Positions 26,595 to 34,373 of a stretch of 47,206 nucleotides of DNA are shown piece after piece. The first letter of the stretch is position 1, and every line of letters begins with the position of its first letter. A program made the position numbers and the translations under genes. The notes below the pieces were generated by a model, which worked only from the letters and a program-made list of their open reading frames with translations, ran no database searches and was not told where the DNA came from. The stretch is from an uncultured SAR86 cluster bacterium (GTDB taxonomy: Bacteria > Pseudomonadota > Gammaproteobacteria > Magnimaribacterales > TMED112): the NCBI GenBank assembly GCA_902610995.1, contig CACLXU010000001.1:1-47206 (forward strand). Direction: 5' to 3'.

Positions 26595-27316
26595 AACTTG
26601 TTATTTGTTATATGGACTTCATATCTGTTTTCATCTATCTTGCTAAAGTTAACAGAGCCGCCTGCCTCCTTTACTAAACTAATTCCAGCTGCGAAATCCC
26701 ATAAAAAAACACCCTTTTCATGGTAGTAATCACATTTTCCTGATGATACATATGCACAAGATAAAGCGGCACTACCAAACATCCTTACTTTCTTCCAGGG
26801 ACGAAGGAATTCAATATAACCTTGAGTCATTTCAATGTCTTTAGAAAATGGTATCCCTGTAGTGAGTGAAGCTTTTTCCTTAGAGGCAATATTCGATACC
26901 GAAATCTTTTCGTCATTTTTAAAAGCTCCGTTACCTTTAGATGCATAATAAAGGTCATCTTCGTTGAAATCATAAATAACTCCAAGATGTCCTTCATCTT
27001 TTCCAATAAGAGCAATTGAAACACAGCATGCTGGAAGATCTCGAAAATAATTTGAAGTTCCATCAAGAGGATCAATTACCCATGTAAGATCATCATCGTT
27101 TAAAGTATCTAGTCCTGTTTCTTCTCCAAGAATATTAATTTTAGTTTTTTCAAGATGATTTTTAATCAAGATTTCTGTTTCTAAATCAAGTTCAAGCTTA
27201 ATATCTCTACCGACCTCAGAGGAAATTTTTTTGAATGAATTCTTTTTTTCAGCAAGGAGGTATCCTGCATCCAAGGCAGCTTCTTTTGCAATGCTCAAAA
27301 GATCACTTAAATTCAT
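26591..27316 (-). CDS. Inositol monophosphatase / CysQ-family phosphatase
   Basis: A 241-residue Mg2+- and Li+-type phosphatase. Metal ligands are seen as E65-E66 in GEETG, then D82 and D85 in WVIDPLDGTSNYF, and a C-terminal WDFAAGISLVKEAGG. Candidate substrates are inositol phosphates or 3'(2'),5'-bisphosphate nucleotides (CysQ). The sequence alone does not decide, and some bacterial members act on sugar phosphates. It overlaps galE upstream (4 bases) and the ELM1-like gene downstream (4 bases), suggesting a glycan-precursor role as an alternative. Confidence 0.88.
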   Translation of the reverse strand: MNLSDLLSIAKEAALDAGYLLAEKKNSFKKISSEVGRDIKLELDLETEILIKNHLEKTKINILGEETGLDTLNDDDLTWVIDPLDGTSNYFRDLPACCVSIALIGKDEGHLGVIYDFNEDDLYYASKGNGAFKNDEKISVSNIASKEKASLTTGIPFSKDIEMTQGYIEFLRPWKKVRMFGSAALSCAYVSSGKCDYYHEKGVFLWDFAAGISLVKEAGGSVNFSKIDENRYEVHITNNKL

Positions 27317-28305
27317 TTCTTATATGGTCTCCATGCATCTAAACACATCTCTCTTAAATCTTTTTTCGCTTCCCATTTCAAAATATTTTTAGCTTTTGAA
27401 TTATCAGCATAGCAAATTGGAACATCACCCTCTCTTCTATCAGAAATTTTTACAACAAATTCAATTGAATTCACCTCTTTAAAAGTTTTGATTATGTTTT
27501 TAACACTTACAGAGTTGCCAGTGCCAATATTAAAAACCTCATATCCGTTTAATTGTTCAAAATATTTAAGTGATTCAAAATGTGCATCTATCAAATCTTG
27601 AATGTGTATAAAATCTCTCTCTGCTGTACCATCTGAGGTTTTATAGTCATCGCCAAAAATGTTTAGTTCTTTTGTTTCACCAATACATACATCAATGATA
27701 TTGTCCATAAGGTTTTTTGAATCCTGCCGTGGAGAATTTACAGGCATCATTTGAATATTTCCTACAGGATTAAAGTATCTTAATGAAATTGTCTTGAGGT
27801 TGCCTTTGGTTGATAAATCTTCAAGAAATTTTTCGTTTGCTTCTTTAGTAGCTCCATAAACTGACATAGGTTTCAACTTACAAGCTTCACTTACAGGTTG
27901 GTTGTTGTTTTTACCATAAACACTTGCAGATGAAGAAAACAAGATATTTTTAACACCATATTCCAACATCATTCTGGTAAGGTTTTTTGTTGATTCAAGG
28001 TTGTTGTCCCAATACATTTTAGGATGCATTTGAGATTCAATTACTGATTTAAAACCAGCAAAGTGAACAACATAGTTGATTTCGTTGTTTACAAAAATTT
28101 CCCTTAGTGATTCTAGATCTTTACATAAATCAACTTCTGAGAAAGTAAAATTATGTTGTTTACTTTCCATTAGAAAGTTAATGCTTTGATCTGAGGAGTT
28201 CGAGAAATTATCAATACCAATAATATTGAATCCTCTTTCTAACCCCTCTTTACAAAATGCTGAGCCTATATAACCTGCAGCACCTGTTACAAGGATTCTA
28301 CTCAT
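27313..28305 (-). CDS. galE: UDP-glucose 4-epimerase
   Basis: A 330-residue SDR that interconverts UDP-glucose and UDP-galactose (and possibly the N-acetyl forms). It has the NAD motif ILVTGAAGYIGSAF (4-17), the Asp anchor IGIDNFSNS, the substrate-side HFAGFKSVIES, the catalytic Ser/Tyr/Lys set in SSSASVYG and YGATKE, and RYFNPVGN. These fit GalE rather than UDP-glucuronate epimerase. It supplies sugar nucleotides for the glycan genes in the same operon. Overlaps are 8 bases with the upstream transferase gene and 4 with the downstream phosphatase. Confidence 0.93.
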   Translation of the reverse strand: MSRILVTGAAGYIGSAFCKEGLERGFNIIGIDNFSNSSDQSINFLMESKQHNFTFSEVDLCKDLESLREIFVNNEINYVVHFAGFKSVIESQMHPKMYWDNNLESTKNLTRMMLEYGVKNILFSSSASVYGKNNNQPVSEACKLKPMSVYGATKEANEKFLEDLSTKGNLKTISLRYFNPVGNIQMMPVNSPRQDSKNLMDNIIDVCIGETKELNIFGDDYKTSDGTAERDFIHIQDLIDAHFESLKYFEQLNGYEVFNIGTGNSVSVKNIIKTFKEVNSIEFVVKISDRREGDVPICYADNSKAKNILKWEAKKDLREMCLDAWRPYKK

Positions 28306-29338
28306 TCCTTAGGAAGCCTCTTGGAGCAAGTAAAAAATAAATTAGAACATAAATAGATATAAAAATTACCGTCAAAATCTGTAAGATTTGTGTTTCTTTT
28401 GAAAAATAGTTTGCTCCTAGTAAAAAGGGCGTATAGATAACAAATGTCATCAATGTTACAAGAAAGTGTTTTTTGTTCTCTGATTTTAAATCTAACTTTG
28501 ACACACGTTTATATATCAAGTGATGCAAGTGTAAATTATCTGGTTCTAAAGCAGATACTTTTAAGACAATTCTTCTGTATATCGAGAATAAAACGTCTGT
28601 CACTGGATAAACCAGCATCAACATAACGTACCATGGTGAAAGATCATTTACTTGATAATACTTTATCAAGCCTATCACAATCATCGCACCAAGAAAGTAA
28701 GCACCGCCATCACCTAAAAAGATTCTTCCGAATGGGAAGTTCAAAATAAATATTCCTAAAATAGCAAAAAATAATGCGACTAAATACAAGTAAAATTCAA
28801 GGTTTATTGCACTCTGGGGAAATATAAGTATTGAAACACATACTGTCAGACAGAATAGCATCAATAATCCATTTATCCCGTCAATCATATTGAAAGCATT
28901 TATCATCCCTGCTACCGCGAAACAAATAAATAACAGGGAAAAAATTTCAAATGTAAATAAATAATCGACAAAGGGAATATTTAAGTTGTATGCCTTGATT
29001 CCAAGAATGTAATAAAAAAGTAACGATATCATGAAAAGCACTGCTAGCCTTAAAGCTGGTTTAATTTCAATATTGAAATCGTCTGCAAGCCCCAGTAAAA
29101 ATACCGGAGAGGATACAAAAATTGCTTCTCTTAAAAAAGTGTATTCTTCTAAATCAGATATTGTTGAAATTATCAAAAGAGAGAAAAATACGGCAATACC
29201 ACCAAAACGTGAAACTGATTTCTTATGCATGGTTTGTGGAGAATTTCTTAAATTCCTGCTCCATCTTGTTGAGATGGTTTTATTAATAAAGATAAATGCT
29301 AAGCCAATGCAAAAAGATAATGGCAGTATGTCTATCAT
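28298..29338 (-). CDS. WecA/MraY-type undecaprenyl-phosphate sugar-1-phosphate transferase
   Basis: A 346-residue polytopic inner-membrane enzyme that loads a sugar-1-phosphate onto undecaprenyl phosphate, the first lipid step of O-antigen or other glycan synthesis. Family motifs are FGGIAV, LLGLADDF (catalytic Asp pair), NAFNMIDGINGL, RIFLGDGGAYFLGA and HLHHLIYKR, the last typical of the WecA/TagO side rather than MraY. About ten hydrophobic segments are present. It is located between aceF and galE in one overlapping operon, so PDH and glycan initiation share a transcript. The donor is probably UDP-GlcNAc or a related HexNAc, by inference. Confidence 0.87.
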   Translation of the reverse strand: MIDILPLSFCIGLAFIFINKTISTRWSRNLRNSPQTMHKKSVSRFGGIAVFFSLLIISTISDLEEYTFLREAIFVSSPVFLLGLADDFNIEIKPALRLAVLFMISLLFYYILGIKAYNLNIPFVDYLFTFEIFSLLFICFAVAGMINAFNMIDGINGLLMLFCLTVCVSILIFPQSAINLEFYLYLVALFFAILGIFILNFPFGRIFLGDGGAYFLGAMIVIGLIKYYQVNDLSPWYVMLMLVYPVTDVLFSIYRRIVLKVSALEPDNLHLHHLIYKRVSKLDLKSENKKHFLVTLMTFVIYTPFLLGANYFSKETQILQILTVIFISIYVLIYFLLAPRGFLRNE

Positions 29339-30537
29339 TTAACTTTTTCCTCCAATTCAATTTTTAAGTCAACCATAAATTCTCCAGCTTCAACGCCGTT
29401 TATTACCCTATGATCGTAAGACAATGAAATTGGCAATACCATATCCTCAATAATTTCTTTACCGTCTAGTCTAATATTTGTCCTAGTATTTGAGATTCCA
29501 ATGATTGCAACTTCGGGTGGATTAATGATAGGAGTAAATCCATGTCCTCCAATTTTACCTAAACTTGAGACTGTGAATGAAGCTCCTTCAATATCTGTTT
29601 TTTTCAATTGTTTTTGGCGTGCCTTTTCAGAAAGCTTTTTTATAGAAACATTTATTTCTTCAATATCTAATTTATCTGGGTTTTTAAGAACAGGAACAAC
29701 TAAACCATTTTCAGTATTCACAGCAATGCCGACATTAATATAATCTTTAAGCAATATTTCAGAGTCATTTAACAATGAAGAATTAAGTAATGGATGTTTT
29801 TTTAGCGTGTTTGCTATACCTTTAATTATTACAGGTAAAGGGGAGCATTTGAGAGATTCCCTGAGGGAATTTACTCTCGATAAATTTATTTCTTCGAAAT
29901 GAAACACATGTGGAACTGTTGTCCAAGAGTTTCGTAAATTTTTTAAGCCTGCTTTTCTTATTCCAGAGAGGCTTTTTATTTCATAAGGGCCAAATTTTGC
30001 AAGATTTTCTAGATTAGGGTAATTATCCTCTACTTTTTGAGACATGCCTTGATGAATATATCTTTTAAGGTCGTCTTTTGTTATGCGTCCATCTCTTCCA
30101 GTACCTTTAATGCTATCTAAATTTATTTCAAGTTCTCTTGCATACTTTCTAACAGCTGGGCCAGCATTAATTGAAAGAGAATTGATTTCGACTGGTTCTT
30201 TTTTAGTATTAAGGTCTGTAACTTCGGATGCAATGTTTGGTGCTGGGGAATCAGAGTCATTTTTTTTAATGGTATTTTGATTTGTTTTTTTAGACGACAT
30301 TATTGTTGCGAATACCATCCCTTCCTCAGCAACATCTCCAGCTTTGACATGGACTTTTGATATTTCTCCTTCAAAATCTGAGGGTATCTCCATTGCTGCT
30401 TTTTCTGACTCCAACACAATAAGCGGATCATTTAGGTTAACCGTGTCGCCTGGCTGAATGTTGACTTCAATTATTTCTGTGGACTCTGCATCACCGAGAT
30501 TAGGTATTTTAAGATCAATATTATCTACTTTAGCCAT
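29335..30537 (-). CDS. aceF: Dihydrolipoyllysine-residue acetyltransferase (E2 of pyruvate dehydrogenase)
   Basis: Core component of the pyruvate dehydrogenase complex, passing acetyl groups to CoA. It has 400 residues, with one lipoyl domain (lipoyl Lys at 46 in ESEKAAME), a short linker, an E3/E1-binding domain (GPAVRKYARELEI, TGRDGRITKDDL) and the catalytic domain ending in YDHRVINGVEAG. E. coli AceF has three lipoyl domains, so this is the compact form. The usual HxxxDG motif reads HRVING, an Asn also known in some gammaproteobacterial E2p enzymes. The start overlaps the aceE stop by 13 bases, inside CCATGG. The lpd (E3) gene is not here. Confidence 0.94.
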   Translation of the reverse strand: MAKVDNIDLKIPNLGDAESTEIIEVNIQPGDTVNLNDPLIVLESEKAAMEIPSDFEGEISKVHVKAGDVAEEGMVFATIMSSKKTNQNTIKKNDSDSPAPNIASEVTDLNTKKEPVEINSLSINAGPAVRKYARELEINLDSIKGTGRDGRITKDDLKRYIHQGMSQKVEDNYPNLENLAKFGPYEIKSLSGIRKAGLKNLRNSWTTVPHVFHFEEINLSRVNSLRESLKCSPLPVIIKGIANTLKKHPLLNSSLLNDSEILLKDYINVGIAVNTENGLVVPVLKNPDKLDIEEINVSIKKLSEKARQKQLKKTDIEGASFTVSSLGKIGGHGFTPIINPPEVAIIGISNTRTNIRLDGKEIIEDMVLPISLSYDHRVINGVEAGEFMVDLKIELEEKVK

Positions 30538-33134
30538 GGCGCAATCTCATCCAGTTTTATTTTATTTGATTTTATAAATTCTCTTGCTTCTTTTTTCATA
30601 TTCAAAGAGTACAGTGCGTTTAAGGCAATATGGTTTGCATTGATTTCAAAATGATCTCTTAGCTTATCTCGTGTGTCACTTCTACCAAACCCATCAGTTC
30701 CTAGAACAATATAATCACCCTTTACCCATTGTCTGATTTGGTTTGGGTAAGATCTAATATATTCTGAAACTGCAATTGTTGTCATTTCATTTGAAAAACA
30801 TTCCTCTACGTGGGATGGCGAATTGTTAATTTCCAATCTATTATTTCGATCTGATTCTATTGCCCCTTTATAAAGCTCATTGAAACTAGTTATTGACCAT
30901 ATCTCAGCTATAACGTTCATTTTAGATAGTAACTTTTCTGCCTGAATAGCAAAATTCAAAGTTACTCCTGATGCAAGTATTCTTATCGATGGGTTTTTTG
31001 CTTCTAGAAATTTGTAAGCTCCATTAATTATATTTTTAGAAGTTGCATTTTTTGGTCTTTTTGGATGTTGATAATTTTCATTCATTAAAGTCAAATAATA
31101 GAATCTATCATTTCCTTGAACATACATGTCTTTAATTCCCTCTTGGATAATTGTCGAAATTTCATAAGAAAATGCAGGATCATAAGAACGACAATTTGGA
31201 ATTGTTGAAGCAAGAACATGACTATGACCATCTTGATGTTGAAGCCCCTCTCCATTCAATGTGGTGCGACCTGAAGTTGCGCCTAAAAGAAAGCCTCTAG
31301 CTCTTGAATCTCCTGCAGCCCAGGCCAGATCATGAATTCTTTGAAATCCAAACATTGAATAAAAAATATAAAATGGAATCATAGGGAATTGATTGTTTGA
31401 GTAAGATGTTGCTAATGCAAGCCATGCAGAAAATGCCCCTGCTTCATTAATCCCCTCTTCAAGCATTATTCCTGACTCGCTTTCACGGTAAAACATTACT
31501 TTATCAGCATCCTCAGGCTCATACTTTTGACCCTCTGAAGAATAAATTCCAAATTGCCTAAACAGAGCATCCATTCCAAATGTTCTGGCTTCATCAGGAA
31601 CAATTGGCACAACTCTTTCACCAAATTTTTTATCCCTAAGCAGCTTTGTTAAAAGTTTCACAAAGATCATGGTTGATGATTGCTCTCTTTCGATAAAATC
31701 ATCAAAACCTTCAAATGTACTACTCTCAAATTTAAGCTTTTCATCTGATACTTTTCTTATTGGCAAATAACCTCCCAGCTTTTTTCTTCTTTCATGTAAG
31801 TAGTCTTTAAGATCTTTTTGCGAGCTTAGGTCCAAGAAATCTGGGTTATCAAGATTTGCCTTATCAACTGGTAAATTGAATTTTTCAATAAAATTTTCAA
31901 GGTTTTCTTTTGTAAGTTTTTTAACTTGGTGGGTTGTGTTATCAGCTTGCCTTGAACCTATGCCATATCCTTTGATTGTAAATGCCAAAATAACTGTTGG
32001 TTTTTGTTTATCTTCATAAGCCAATCTGTATGCATTAAAAACTTTTATAGGGTCATGCCCTCCTCTATTAAGTCGTTCAACCTGCTCGTCAGACATATCC
32101 TCTACCATTTTTAAAACCTCAGGATCCTTTGCAAAAAAGTTTTCTCTTGTGTAGCTGCCACCTTTTGCCTTAAAGTTCTGGTATTCTCCATCAACTGTTT
32201 CATCCATCACTTTTTGTAAGAGTCCTTTATCATCTCTGTTTATTAGGTCGTCCCAATGTCTTCCCCAAATAAGATTAACTACATTCCATCCTGCACCATC
32301 AAACTGTTTAGCTAGTTCTGTAATAATCTTTGAGTTTCCTCTTACAGGACCATCTAACCTTTGCAAGTTGCAATTAATTACAAAGATAAGATTATTTAAG
32401 TTTTCTCTCCCTGCAAGGCTTATAGCTCCCATTGATTCAGGTTCATCCATTTCACCATCACCGCAAAAGACCCAAACCTTTCTATCTGCTTCATTATGGA
32501 TTAACTTCCTTTTTTCCAAATATCTCATTACATGAGCTTGATAAATGCCAAATATTGGGCCCAAACCCATTGAAACTGTAGGGAATTGCCAATAGCTTGG
32601 CATTAGCCAAGGATGAGGATATGAAGATAGTCCTTCACCATCGATCTCTTGCCTAAAATTCTCAATTTGTTTTTTAGTCAACCTGCCTTCCAAAAACGAT
32701 CTGGCGTATATACCTGGTGAGGAATGCCCCTGAAAATAGATTAAATCTCCAAGCTGATTATCTGATCCCCTAAAAAAATGGTTGAACCCAACCTCATATA
32801 AGGTTGCTGCAGAGGAGTAAGTAGAGATATGCCCTCCGAGATCATCAGCTTTATTTGCCTTTAAGACCATTAATAGACTGTTCCATCTTATAATGTGTCT
32901 TATTCTTTCCTCAAAATCCCAGTTTCCAGGATAAGATACCTCTTCATCATTTAAAACTGTATTTTTGAAAGGCCAATTTTGGAGCCTATTCGTATTTAAA
33001 CCTCTTGCTCTTGCTTCTTCTATAAGCGCTGATAGTAACTGGATTGAGTATTCTTTTCCGTCAGAAATCAATGAGTTATCAAGTGCCTCAATCCAATCTT
33101 GTAGCTCTTCATAAAATTGATCTTGCTTTGACAT
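30525..33134 (-). CDS. aceE: Pyruvate dehydrogenase E1 component (homodimeric)
   Basis: Thiamin-diphosphate enzyme that decarboxylates pyruvate and reductively acetylates the lipoyl group of AceF. The 869 residues compare with 887 in E. coli. The ThDP motif GDGEMDEPES and NCNLQRLDGPV is intact, and other family blocks are LGGHISTYSSAATLYEVG, SSPGIYARSF, VPDEARTFGMD, TSGRTTLNGEGLQHQDGHS and SEYIRSYPNQIRQWV. It is the homodimeric gammaproteobacterial type, not alpha/beta. It is the first gene of the overlapping minus-strand operon running to 24244. A perfect TATAAT lies 33 bases upstream of the ATG. Confidence 0.97.
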   Translation of the reverse strand: MSKQDQFYEELQDWIEALDNSLISDGKEYSIQLLSALIEEARARGLNTNRLQNWPFKNTVLNDEEVSYPGNWDFEERIRHIIRWNSLLMVLKANKADDLGGHISTYSSAATLYEVGFNHFFRGSDNQLGDLIYFQGHSSPGIYARSFLEGRLTKKQIENFRQEIDGEGLSSYPHPWLMPSYWQFPTVSMGLGPIFGIYQAHVMRYLEKRKLIHNEADRKVWVFCGDGEMDEPESMGAISLAGRENLNNLIFVINCNLQRLDGPVRGNSKIITELAKQFDGAGWNVVNLIWGRHWDDLINRDDKGLLQKVMDETVDGEYQNFKAKGGSYTRENFFAKDPEVLKMVEDMSDEQVERLNRGGHDPIKVFNAYRLAYEDKQKPTVILAFTIKGYGIGSRQADNTTHQVKKLTKENLENFIEKFNLPVDKANLDNPDFLDLSSQKDLKDYLHERRKKLGGYLPIRKVSDEKLKFESSTFEGFDDFIEREQSSTMIFVKLLTKLLRDKKFGERVVPIVPDEARTFGMDALFRQFGIYSSEGQKYEPEDADKVMFYRESESGIMLEEGINEAGAFSAWLALATSYSNNQFPMIPFYIFYSMFGFQRIHDLAWAAGDSRARGFLLGATSGRTTLNGEGLQHQDGHSHVLASTIPNCRSYDPAFSYEISTIIQEGIKDMYVQGNDRFYYLTLMNENYQHPKRPKNATSKNIINGAYKFLEAKNPSIRILASGVTLNFAIQAEKLLSKMNVIAEIWSITSFNELYKGAIESDRNNRLEINNSPSHVEECFSNEMTTIAVSEYIRSYPNQIRQWVKGDYIVLGTDGFGRSDTRDKLRDHFEINANHIALNALYSLNMKKEAREFIKSNKIKLDEIAPWLK

Positions 33135-33166
33135 TAATTTTTACTCTTCAAAGAATTGAGTTTGTA

Positions 33167-33172
33167 ATTATA
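33167..33172 (-). promoter_or_regulatory. Candidate -10 box of the aceE operon
   Basis: The minus strand carries TATAAT whose end lies about 32 bases upstream of the aceE ATG, leaving an expected 5' leader of about 25 bases. The -35 region at 16-18 bases spacing (TTTTAA) is weak, so the assignment rests mainly on the hexamer and on the absence of other genes in the gap. Confidence 0.35.
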
Positions 33173-33344
33173 GCCGTTATGACAGCATTTAAAATACAAG
33201 TTTTAAAGAAATTACAAATTCAACTAATTAACATATTTTTATTTACAAAACTTTTGTTTAAAAAAAACCCAAAATACTTGTAAATAGGCAAATTAATGAT
33301 AATATTCCAGAAATACATGGATAGAAGGTTTTATGACAAACACA

Positions 33345-33372
33345 TTGTAATTCTGTCCAAAGGGTATAGAAT
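33345..33372 (+). promoter_or_regulatory. Candidate sigma-70 promoter of the PT-repeat gene
   Basis: TTGTAA at 33345-33350 and TAGAAT at 33367-33372 are separated by 16 bases (4/6 and 5/6 matches to consensus). The predicted transcript would have a leader of about 42 bases containing a strong GCGGGGAA Shine-Dalgarno at 33409-33416, shortly before the ATG. Together with the terminator at 34008-34036, this suggests a monocistronic, well-expressed transcript. Confidence 0.4.
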
Positions 33373-33420
33373 TAACAATAATATGGAGTTAAACTTTATT
33401 TTCATTAGCGGGGAACAGTT

Positions 33421-33990
33421 ATGAAGGATATTTTAAGATTATTAATTACGGTTCTTTTAATGCCTGCCAGTTTCTTATTGGTAGCAGACGAGGCCGTTAA
33501 CTCAAATGAAAACGACGTTAGAGTAGAAGAAGAGGAAGCTGACGTACAAGTCGACGACGACGACGCAGAATCTGATGTGGACGAACCTGAAGAATCAGGT
33601 AGTTTCTTAGACAATTTAAGTGCTGCTGAAATAGCTGGCATTTTAGCTGGTGCAGCAGGCGTTGTAAGCCTTTCTGATGATGATGATCCCGCACCTACAC
33701 CGGCTCCAACTCCAGCACCAACTCCAGCACCGACACCAGCGCCAACACCGGCTCCGACACCGGCGCCTACACCGGCTCCGACACCAGCGCCTACACCAGC
33801 GCCTACACCGGCTCCGACACCAGCGCCAACACCGGCTCCGACACCAGCGCCTACACCAGCGCCGACACCGGCACCGGTTGCAGATACAACTGCTACAACA
33901 ACTACAAGTACTACAACTACTACATCGACTACTACAACCACAACTACAACAAGTAATTGTGAAAACCCAGAGTCGTTTGTATGTCCATAA
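33421..33990 (+). CDS. Secreted Pro/Thr-repeat protein, GfcA/YjbE-like architecture
   Basis: A 189-residue low-complexity exported protein. Visible parts are a signal peptide (about 1-23), a very acidic stretch (about 24-60, with EEEE and DDDD), a short Ala/Gly-rich hydrophobic segment [17 protein letters not shown] (68-84), a DDDD patch, and fifteen PAPT repeats plus one PAPV (90-153). A 22-residue Thr-rich run (156-177) and a C-terminal tail with Cys180 and Cys188 complete it. It matches no enzyme. The layout (signal, Ala/Gly-rich segment, Thr-rich tail, next to YjbH and Wza homologues) recalls E. coli GfcA/YjbE of group 4 capsule-type loci; this is an inference from architecture and context. 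The gene is much richer in GC than its neighbours because of its Pro/Ala codons. Own promoter and terminator are likely. Confidence 0.75.
   Translation: MKDILRLLITVLLMPASFLLVADEAVNSNENDVRVEEEEADVQVDDDDAESDVDEPEESGSFLDNLSAAEIAGILAGAAGVVSLSDDDDPAPTPAPTPAPTPAPTPAPTPAPTPAPTPAPTPAPTPAPTPAPTPAPTPAPTPAPTPAPTPAPVADTTATTTTSTTTTTSTTTTTTTTSNCENPESFVCP
33688..33879 (+). repeat. In-frame 12-base tandem repeat (16 units) encoding PAPT
   Basis: Sixteen contiguous 12-base units code for PAPT x15 and PAPV. Units differ only at synonymous third positions (CCA/CCG/CCT, GCA/GCG/GCT). Larger blocks recur: the two-unit block CCGGCTCCGACA + CCAGCGCC(T/A)ACA appears three times between 33772 and 33867. The repeat presumably expanded by slippage or recombination and may vary in length between strains. 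Confidence 0.92.
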
Positions 33991-34007
33991 CTTGATAGTT
34001 AGAATTC

Positions 34008-34036
34008 AAAAGGCGTCTTAGGACGCCTTTTTTTTT
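34008..34036 (+). terminator. Rho-independent terminator after the PT-repeat gene
   Basis: The stem AGGCGTC/GACGCCT (34011-34017 and 34022-34028) closes a TTAG loop, extended by A-T pairs, and is followed by a run of at least seven T. It lies 18 bases after the stop of the PT-repeat gene and ends before the SMR gene at 34051, separating the two transcripts. It is the clearest terminator in the window. Confidence 0.92.
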
Positions 34037-34050
34037 ATATAATTTATTTC

Positions 34051-34368
34051 ATGGGTTACATATATCTCTTTGGGGCAATAGCATTTGAAGTATTAGGAAC
34101 AATGCTGCTTCCTTTATCTCAAAACTTTACAAAGATTATTCCTACGGTGGTTTTACTTCTATCGTATCTACTCTCTTTTTTTCTATTAGCTTTGACAGTA
34201 CAGAAACTTCCATTGAGTATTGTTTACGCATCTTGGGCAGGATTAGGCGTATTCTCAGTTGCTATTCTGAGCAGTGTATTTTATAAGGAAGTAATTTCGT
34301 TTGAAATAATAGTAGGACTATTTTTTATTATAGTAGGTGTAACTTTGATAAATATTTATAAGGAATAA
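34051..34368 (+). CDS. Small multidrug resistance (SMR) family transporter
   Basis: A 105-residue, four-helix inner-membrane transporter, the exact length class of EmrE. The essential membrane Glu is E13 in AFEVLGTMLL, equivalent to E14 of EmrE, and YASWAGLGVF matches the conserved YAxWxGxG segment of helix 3. SMR members export cationic drugs or guanidinium by proton antiport; the exact subgroup is unclear, and a flippase role (as in ArnE/F) is less likely because the Glu is retained. It follows a terminator and needs its own promoter. It is encoded convergently with the YjbH gene, 5 bases apart. Confidence 0.88.
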   Translation: MGYIYLFGAIAFEVLGTMLLPLSQNFTKIIPTVVLLLSYLLSFFLLALTVQKLPLSIVYASWAGLGVFSVAILSSVFYKEVISFEIIVGLFFIIVGVTLINIYKE

Positions 34369-34373
34369 ATTAC

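Larger units (their letters stand above)
33135..33420. other. 286-base divergent intergenic region between aceE and the PT-repeat gene
   Basis: The only gap above 100 bases without a gene. It is strongly A/T-rich and holds candidate promoters for both flanking genes (33167-33172 minus; 33345-33372 plus). I found no convincing RNA gene, riboswitch or inverted repeat in it. A short plus-strand frame across 33044-33283 is mostly antisense to aceE and is not credible. Confidence 0.5.

Noticed and set aside
29335-30537. Asn in the AceF HRVING motif as an inactivated enzyme
   Set aside because: As far as I recall, Asn is found at this position in active gammaproteobacterial E2p such as that of Azotobacter, so I do not treat it as a defect.
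33044-33283. Short plus-strand frame near the aceE start
   Set aside because: More than a third is antisense to aceE and the rest is A/T-rich intergenic sequence; no ribosome site or similarity.
33688-33879. Possible CRISPR array
   Set aside because: The repeat units are contiguous 12-base codon blocks in frame with no spacers, and no cas genes are present.
33405-33941. Minus-strand reading frame rich in VGAG repeats over the PT-repeat gene
   Set aside because: It is the exact antisense shadow of the CCN/GCN repeat. The plus frame has a signal peptide, Shine-Dalgarno and terminator, whereas the minus frame starts from the Thr-rich end with no support.
33677-34021. Second plus-strand frame rich in His, Arg, Leu and Gln
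   Set aside because: A frameshifted reading of the same repeat that also runs into the terminator hairpin.
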